NCBI RefSeq assembly: GCF_000819685.1
Contig: NZ_CDBR01000087.1
Coordinates: 1 to 40,697 of the forward strand
DNA: 40,697 nucleotides
Reading direction: 5' to 3'
Origin: Aeromonas allosaccharophila
GTDB taxonomy: Bacteria > Pseudomonadota > Gammaproteobacteria > Enterobacterales > Aeromonadaceae
Shown: in pieces, positions 36,031 to 40,697 of the stretch
Layout of the letters: the number at the start of each line of letters is the position of its first letter
How positions within the stretch are numbered: the stretch's first letter is position 1
Program-made: the position numbers and the translations under genes
The notes under the pieces: model-generated
The model's input: only the letters and a program-made list of their open reading frames with translations
What the model was told of the DNA's origin: nothing
Database searches by the model: none

Positions 36031-36681
36031 TTACAGCGCCAGCAGCTGTTTGACCGTCTTCTCGATACCGTCTGCCGCTTCCACAATGTTGTTAGCCAGC
36101 ATGTAGGCGGGGGTGGAGATCACCTTGCGCTCCTGATCCACCACGAACTCGTTGACCGGGCAGTTGAGATGGCTGCCGCCCATCACCTCGATGGCGTTGG
36201 CGGTGCCCTCGTCATGGCCGATGGTCGCCAGCGTTCCGGCGCCATAGATCAGCGGGATCATGGCGGGCGCGATGCAGATATAGGCGGCCGGTTTGTTGGC
36301 TTTGGCAAAGCTCTGGCACGCTTTCAGCACATCGGGCTGGATCTGGCACTCGGCGCCCCGGATGGCGAAGTCGCACAGGTTTTTGGCCGCGCCAAAGCCG
36401 CCGGGCACCAGCAGCGCGTCGTAATCGGCCGCATCCAGCTCGGCCACATCCTTGATCTGGCCACGGCAGATGCGGGCCGCTTCGACCAGCACGTTGCGGC
36501 TCTCTCCCTCGCTCACTTCACCGGTCAGGTGGTTGATCACATGAAGCTGCGCCACGTTCGGGGCGAAGCACTGGACGGCGGCTCCCTGACGGGCCAGCGC
36601 CAGCAGGCTGATGACGGCTTCGTGGATTTCAGCTCCGTCAAAGACACCGCAGCCACTCAAAATCACGGCCACTTTTTTCAT
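36031..36681 (-). CDS. elbB: ElbB, DJ-1/PfpI-like glyoxalase
   Basis: A 216-residue protein of the class I glutamine-amidotransferase-like superfamily. MKKVAVILSGCGVFDGAEIHE is the characteristic start; ALLVPGGFGAAKNLCDFA and the nucleophile-elbow Cys of AAYICIAPAM follow. E. coli ElbB (YhbL) has glyoxalase III activity and was linked to isoprenoid synthesis. The start at 36681 has GAGGAG upstream. It diverges from polA across the 400-bp gap described separately. Confidence 0.92.
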   Translation of the reverse strand: MKKVAVILSGCGVFDGAEIHEAVISLLALARQGAAVQCFAPNVAQLHVINHLTGEVSEGESRNVLVEAARICRGQIKDVAELDAADYDALLVPGGFGAAKNLCDFAIRGAECQIQPDVLKACQSFAKANKPAAYICIAPAMIPLIYGAGTLATIGHDEGTANAIEVMGGSHLNCPVNEFVVDQERKVISTPAYMLANNIVEAADGIEKTVKQLLAL

Positions 36682-36797
36682 GGCAAACTCCTCGTTGTTG
36701 AAAATGTGAGCCAAGATGGATTGTTGTACTTTTGTATGGTTATCGCTCGCCATCCGCTGGTCAAGTCATCTTGCTGTGCTAGGATTGTTTCGTTTTG

Positions 36798-36880
36798 GAT
36801 CCTGCCGTACCTACTCCCTTAAATCTTTTTCCACATTGATCGAGATCATTCTAACTGTCTTGCGATCGGTTTTTGCGATC
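36798..36880. other. GATC cluster upstream of polA
   Basis: Dam sites at 36798, 36838, 36844, 36864 and 36877, five in 83 bp, two of them six bases apart. Clusters like this bind SeqA. AT-rich sequence follows from about 36881 to 36913. Confidence 0.45.
36827..36835 (+). promoter_or_regulatory. DnaA box 1 (relaxed consensus)
   Basis: TTTTCCACA fits TTWTNCACA. Confidence 0.4.
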
Positions 36881-36913
36881 TCAATATATTGTTTTTAATG
36901 GATTTTTATATTC

Positions 36914-36922
36914 TTATGCACA
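36914..36922 (+). promoter_or_regulatory. DnaA box 2
   Basis: TTATGCACA fits TTATNCACA, immediately after the AT-rich stretch. Confidence 0.5.
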
Positions 36923-36968
36923 GCTTTGTCACTGTGCGCTCTGATGCGCCCCATTTTTGAACACAGAG

Positions 36969-36977
36969 TTATCCACA
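36969..36977 (+). promoter_or_regulatory. DnaA box 3 (perfect)
   Basis: TTATCCACA, the strongest E. coli DnaA box, same orientation as boxes 1 and 2, 105 bp before the polA ATG. Confidence 0.65.
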
Positions 36978-37081
36978 GCTTGAGTCCCTTCATCAGGCGC
37001 TTTGTGCTGTTGCTGCGCCCCTTGGTGTGAGGGGGGCCCTGTGGCATCCTAGCGGCTGTTTATCTCTGGCAGGACGATTTC

Positions 37082-39844
37082 ATGGCCCCTAGCAATCCCC
37101 TTATTCTGGTCGACGGCTCCTCTTATCTTTACCGCGCCTTCTTCGCCTCCCAGCAGGCCGATCTGCGCACATCGACCGGTTTGCCGAGCGGCGCCGTCCG
37201 TGTCATGGCCAACATGATGCGCAGCCTGCGCAAGCAATATCCTGACTGTCATGTGGCCGTGGTGTTTGATGCCAAGGGCAAGACCTTTCGCGACGACATC
37301 TATCCCGAGTACAAGGCGACCCGTGCCAGCATGCCGGACGATCTGCGCAGCCAGGTCGCCCCCATCCACCAGATGATCAAGGCGATGGGCTTCCCCTTTT
37401 TGATGGTCGAAGGCGTCGAGGCGGATGATGTGATCGGCACCCTGGCCCGTCAGGCGACCGAGAAACAGCTGCCGGTGCTGATCAGCACCGGCGACAAGGA
37501 CATGGCGCAGCTGGTCTCCGACCATGTCACCCTGATCGACACCATGAAAGATGTGAAGACCGATCGGGAAGGGGTGATCGAGAAGTTTGGCGTGCCGCCC
37601 GAGCTCATCATCGACTATCTGGCCCTGATGGGTGACAAGGTCGACAACATTCCCGGTATGACCGGTGTCGGCGAGAAGACCGCACTGGCCCTGCTGCAGG
37701 GGATCGGCAGCATCGACGAGATTGCCGCCAACCTCGACAAGGTGGCCGCGCTCGGCTTCCGAGGCTCCAAGGCGTTCGCCGACAAATTCCGTGAGCAGGA
37801 GGAGCAGGTTCGTCTCTCCTATCGACTGGCGACCATCAAGACCGATGTCGAACTGGAACAGAGTCTGGAGCAACTGAAGCTCCAGCCGGTCGACAAGGAG
37901 TCCCTGCTGGCCGTCTATCGCGAATACGAGCTGCGCAACCTGATCAAGGAGCTGGAGTCCGGTGGTGAAGAGGGGGCCGGGCAGGAAGAGGCTGCTGATG
38001 GTGCTGCGGCTACCGCTCCCGCTGCCACCATCGAAACCGACTACCGCTGCATTCTGGACGAAGCCGAGTTTGACGGCTGGCTGGAACAGCTGAAAGCGGC
38101 ACCGCTGTTTGCTTTCGATACCGAAACCACCAGTCTCGACTATATGGAGGCGCGGATCGTCGGCGTCTCCTTCGCCGTCGAAGCGGGCAAGGCCGCCTAT
38201 GTGCCGTTTGGCCATGACTATCTCGGGGCGCCGGTACAGCTGAGCGAAGCTGTGGTGTTGGGCAAGCTCAAGCCGTTGCTGGAAGATCCGACCCGTCTCA
38301 AGGTGGGGCAGAACCTCAAGTACGACCGCAACGTGCTGCTCAACCACGACATCGACCTGCAGGGTATCGCCTACGACACCATGCTCGAATCCTATGTGCT
38401 CAACTCCACCGCCAGTCGTCACGACATGGACTCGCTGGCCAAACGCTATCTCGGGGTCGAGACCACCTCCTTTGAAGATATCGCGGGCAAAGGGGTGAAA
38501 CAGCTCACCTTCAACCAGATCGAGCTGGAGCAGGCCGCTCCCTATGCGGCAGAAGATGCCGATATCACCCTGCGTTTGCACCAGACCCTGTGGGGTCAGC
38601 TGGAGGCCGTGCCGGGCCTCGCCAAGGTATTCGGTGAGATCGAGCTGCCGCTGCTGCCGGTACTGGCGCGGATGGAGTTGCTCGGCACTACCATCGATCC
38701 CAAGCTGCTGCACCAGCAGAGTCAGGAGATCGAAGTGCGGTTGGCGGAGCTGGAGAAGCAAGCCCATGAGCTGGCCGGACAGGAGTTCAACCTCTCCTCG
38801 CCCAAGCAGCTGGGGGAAATCCTCTTCACCAAGCTGGGCTTGCCGATCATCAAAAAGACTCCGAAGGGGGCTCCGTCCACCGCAGAAGAGGTGCTGGCCG
38901 AGCTGGCGGAGACCTACGAGCTGCCGCGTCTCCTGATGGAACATCGCGGTCTGGCCAAGCTCAAGTCCACTTATACCGACAAGCTGCCGTTGATGATCAA
39001 GCCGCAGACCGGGCGGGTACACACCTCCTATCATCAGGCGGTGGCGGCTACGGGCCGTTTGTCATCATCTGATCCCAACCTGCAGAATATCCCGGTACGC
39101 AACGAGCAGGGGCGCCGGATCCGTCAGGCCTTTATTCCGAGCGCTGGCTACAAGCTGGTGGCGGCGGACTACTCCCAGATCGAGCTGCGCATCATGGCGC
39201 ACCTCTCCGGTGACAAGGGGTTGCTGACCGCCTTTGCCGAGGGTAAGGACATCCACAAGGCGACGGCTGCCGAGGTATTCGGCGTGGCGCTCGATGCGGT
39301 CACTACCGACATGCGCCGCAGCGCCAAGGCGATCAACTTCGGCCTCATCTACGGCATGAGTGCCTTTGGTCTGGCCAAGCAGCTGGGGATTGGTCGTGCC
39401 GAAGCGCAGAAGTACATGGACCTCTACTTCGAACGTTACCCGGGCGTGCTGGAATATATGGAGCGCACCCGCCAGCAGGCGGAAGCCCAGGGCTATGTCG
39501 AGACTCTGTTTGGCCGCCGCCTCTATCTGCCGGACATCAAGTCCCGCAACGCCGGTCTGCGCAAGGCTGCCGAGCGGGCCGCCATCAACGCCCCGATGCA
39601 GGGCACTGCTGCCGATATCATCAAGCGCGCCATGATCAATGTGGACAGCTGGATCCGCGGTATCGAGGATGAGTCGATCCGTATGCTGATGCAGGTACAC
39701 GATGAACTGGTGTTCGAGATCCGCGAAGAGAAGCTGGAGGAGTACACCGCCATCATCAAGGAGAAGATGTCGGCCGCTGCCGAACTGCATGTGCCGCTGG
39801 TGGTTGAAGCGGGCACCGGCGACAACTGGGATCAGGCCCACTGA
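37082..39844 (+). CDS. polA: DNA polymerase I
   Basis: A 920-residue enzyme for Okazaki-fragment processing and repair synthesis. The N-terminal 5' nuclease ([37 protein letters not shown]) covers about 1-290. The proofreading domain starts near 320 and keeps the metal-binding [11 protein letters not shown], so 3'-5' exonuclease should be active. The polymerase domain has motif A ([15 protein letters not shown]), motif B ([14 protein letters not shown]) and motif C ([11 protein letters not shown]). A bidirectional terminator separates it from yrdA; no Spot 42 RNA gene lies downstream. Confidence 0.98.
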   Translation: MAPSNPLILVDGSSYLYRAFFASQQADLRTSTGLPSGAVRVMANMMRSLRKQYPDCHVAVVFDAKGKTFRDDIYPEYKATRASMPDDLRSQVAPIHQMIKAMGFPFLMVEGVEADDVIGTLARQATEKQLPVLISTGDKDMAQLVSDHVTLIDTMKDVKTDREGVIEKFGVPPELIIDYLALMGDKVDNIPGMTGVGEKTALALLQGIGSIDEIAANLDKVAALGFRGSKAFADKFREQEEQVRLSYRLATIKTDVELEQSLEQLKLQPVDKESLLAVYREYELRNLIKELESGGEEGAGQEEAADGAAATAPAATIETDYRCILDEAEFDGWLEQLKAAPLFAFDTETTSLDYMEARIVGVSFAVEAGKAAYVPFGHDYLGAPVQLSEAVVLGKLKPLLEDPTRLKVGQNLKYDRNVLLNHDIDLQGIAYDTMLESYVLNSTASRHDMDSLAKRYLGVETTSFEDIAGKGVKQLTFNQIELEQAAPYAAEDADITLRLHQTLWGQLEAVPGLAKVFGEIELPLLPVLARMELLGTTIDPKLLHQQSQEIEVRLAELEKQAHELAGQEFNLSSPKQLGEILFTKLGLPIIKKTPKGAPSTAEEVLAELAETYELPRLLMEHRGLAKLKSTYTDKLPLMIKPQTGRVHTSYHQAVAATGRLSSSDPNLQNIPVRNEQGRRIRQAFIPSAGYKLVAADYSQIELRIMAHLSGDKGLLTAFAEGKDIHKATAAEVFGVALDAVTTDMRRSAKAINFGLIYGMSAFGLAKQLGIGRAEAQKYMDLYFERYPGVLEYMERTRQQAEAQGYVETLFGRRLYLPDIKSRNAGLRKAAERAAINAPMQGTAADIIKRAMINVDSWIRGIEDESIRMLMQVHDELVFEIREEKLEEYTAIIKEKMSAAAELHVPLVVEAGTGDNWDQAH

Positions 39845-39889
39845 TTTCCGGTCAGCCGTTCTGCACAGCTATATAGCTATATAAGAAGC

Positions 39890-39914
39890 GAAGCCCGGCA
39901 TCATGCCGGGCTTC
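39890..39914. terminator. Bidirectional terminator between polA and yrdA
   Basis: An 11-bp perfect stem GAAGCCCGGCA / TGCCGGGCTTC with loop TCA, then CTGTTTCT. Confidence 0.85.
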
Positions 39915-39932
39915 CTGTTTCTGCCTGCCCTA

Positions 39933-40472
39933 TCAGGTCTCTTGCAGATACTCATCCTTGAGCAGGACATAGTTGTCCGCCGAGGTTTTGAGAAACGCGA
40001 TTTCGGCGGGTTTGAGCGGACGAGCCTGTTTGACGGGATTACCTATATATAGAAAGCCCGATTCGAGTCGCTTGCCTGGTGGCACCAGCGAACCTGCGCC
40101 GATCATCACATCATCTTCAACCACGACGCCATCAAGCAGAATGGCACCCATGCCGACCAGCACCCGGTTGCCGATGGTGCAGCCGTGCAACATCGCCTTG
40201 TGACCCACAGTGACATCTTCACCGATCAGCAGCGGATAGCCGTCAGGATTGCCAGCACTCTTGCGAGTCAGGTGCAGCACAGTGCCATCCTGAATATTGC
40301 TGCGGGCGCCGATGCGGATATGGTTCACATCCCCCCGTGCCGCCACCATGGGCCAGATGCTGGCATCGTCGGCTAGTTCGATATCGCCCACCAGTGTCGC
40401 GCAGGGATCTACATATACTCGTTTGCCCAATTGCGGGCGTTTTCCCTTGTAGGGTCTCAGTCGCAAGTCCAT
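39933..40472 (-). CDS. yrdA: Gamma-class carbonic anhydrase-like protein YrdA
   Basis: A 179-residue left-handed beta-helix protein of hexapeptide repeats. The zinc-site histidines of gamma carbonic anhydrases are in VLHLTRK and TVGHKAMLHGC, and LVGMGAILLDG and MIGAGSLVPPGKRLE follow; the match with E. coli YrdA is close. The real substrate in this subgroup is not established. The start at 40472 has a perfect AAGGAGG five bases upstream; the longer 40496 start is less likely. Confidence 0.93.
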   Translation of the reverse strand: MDLRLRPYKGKRPQLGKRVYVDPCATLVGDIELADDASIWPMVAARGDVNHIRIGARSNIQDGTVLHLTRKSAGNPDGYPLLIGEDVTVGHKAMLHGCTIGNRVLVGMGAILLDGVVVEDDVMIGAGSLVPPGKRLESGFLYIGNPVKQARPLKPAEIAFLKTSADNYVLLKDEYLQET

Positions 40473-40519
40473 CTTGGCCTCCTTGTTTTCGGCCATTCTA
40501 GCAATCCGGAACCTGTTTC

Positions 40520-40528
40520 TGTGGATAA
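40520..40528 (-). promoter_or_regulatory. DnaA box upstream of the rRNA-type promoter
   Basis: TGTGGATAA, the exact reverse of TTATCCACA, 77 bp before the -35 element. Confidence 0.5.
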
Positions 40529-40544
40529 GTTTGTATAAAAGCTG

Positions 40545-40640
40545 TGGTTGGATATGAATAACTAAAAAAGTGCCCTTTTTTGCAATTTTATTGCCGATGA
40601 GGGGTTGCCAGAAAGAATCTGTTCCCTATAATGCGCCTCC
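40545..40640 (+). promoter_or_regulatory. rRNA-operon-type P1 promoter
   Basis: TTGCCA (40605-40610), a 16-bp spacer and TATAAT (40627-40632), followed by the GC-rich discriminator GCGCCTCC. Such a discriminator is a mark of stringently controlled rrn P1 promoters. A and T tracts at 40555-40595 form an UP element. Transcription would leave the window to the right. The 16S gene itself is not in the window. Confidence 0.75.
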
Positions 40641-40697
40641 ATCGACAGGGCAAGCGGCAACGCAAAGCCTGAGTCGATAACCTCGAAAAGCCTTTGA

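Noticed and set aside
36798..36977. Calling the elbB-polA gap the chromosomal oriC
   Set aside because: Neither dnaA nor mnmG/mioC is adjacent, and three boxes are few for a gammaproteobacterial oriC.
37049..39034. 661-codon minus-strand frame antisense to polA
   Set aside because: Same kind of shadow; polA is complete with all motifs.
39845..39932. Spot 42 (spf) RNA gene after polA, as in E. coli
   Set aside because: The short gap holds only an AT-rich TATAGC repeat and a terminator; no spf-like sequence.

Overview
This window is a piece of a gammaproteobacterial chromosome of moderately high GC content. Gene order and protein sequence point to Aeromonas or a close relative. The backbone is a conserved housekeeping block (slmA-dut-coaBC, radC-rpmB-rpmG-mutM, coaD with lipopolysaccharide core genes, ubiC-ubiA, plsB-lexA, cpxRA with fieF, zapB, polA). 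Accessory features are few: a nest of insertion sequences at the left edge, a sugar-type PTS cluster, and several small genes of unknown function.

Left edge (1-1575): three insertion sequences are stacked. An IS110-family element (minus, cut by the window edge) truncates an IS5-family element, whose end lies inside an IS4-family element. The right end of the IS4-type element sits inside what looks like the terminator of pgi. Next come pgi, mscS, slmA, dut and coaBC, all on the minus strand.

7.1-16.2 kb: radC, rpmB-rpmG, a membrane-anchored unknown, mutM and a DUF535 gene run on the plus strand. coaD (minus) follows, then the inner-core lipopolysaccharide genes: a GT9 glycosyltransferase, waaE (minus), waaF and waaA. 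The waaE-waaF gap holds a tandem direct repeat that reads as a coding remnant.

16.2-20.8 kb: an ascorbate-type PTS (EIIA-EIIB-EIIC, minus) faces a GntR-like LacI regulator across an operator region with three palindromic AGCGCT cores. acuI follows, then an unrecognised 41-residue, extremely acidic, Trp-rich peptide gene with its own ribosome binding site and terminator.

20.9-30.3 kb: a DUF2799-type lipoprotein, a small Cys-rich protein, an orphan FliL-like protein, ubiC-ubiA (with a partial duplication of the ubiA 3' end), plsB, and lexA with two SOS boxes. After lexA there is another SOS-box match, a hairpin-rich leader and a 99-residue unknown gene, then a Sco-like copper chaperone coupled to a DinF-type MATE exporter, and trmL.

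30.3-40.7 kb: cpxA-cpxR (minus) diverge from fieF-cysE and a polytopic membrane protein; cpxP is absent. zapB and elbB follow. The elbB-polA gap is origin-like, with a GATC cluster, an AT-rich stretch and three DnaA-box matches in one orientation. polA, yrdA (minus) and finally a strong rRNA-type P1 promoter, firing off the right edge, complete the window. No tRNA, CRISPR array or prophage was seen.
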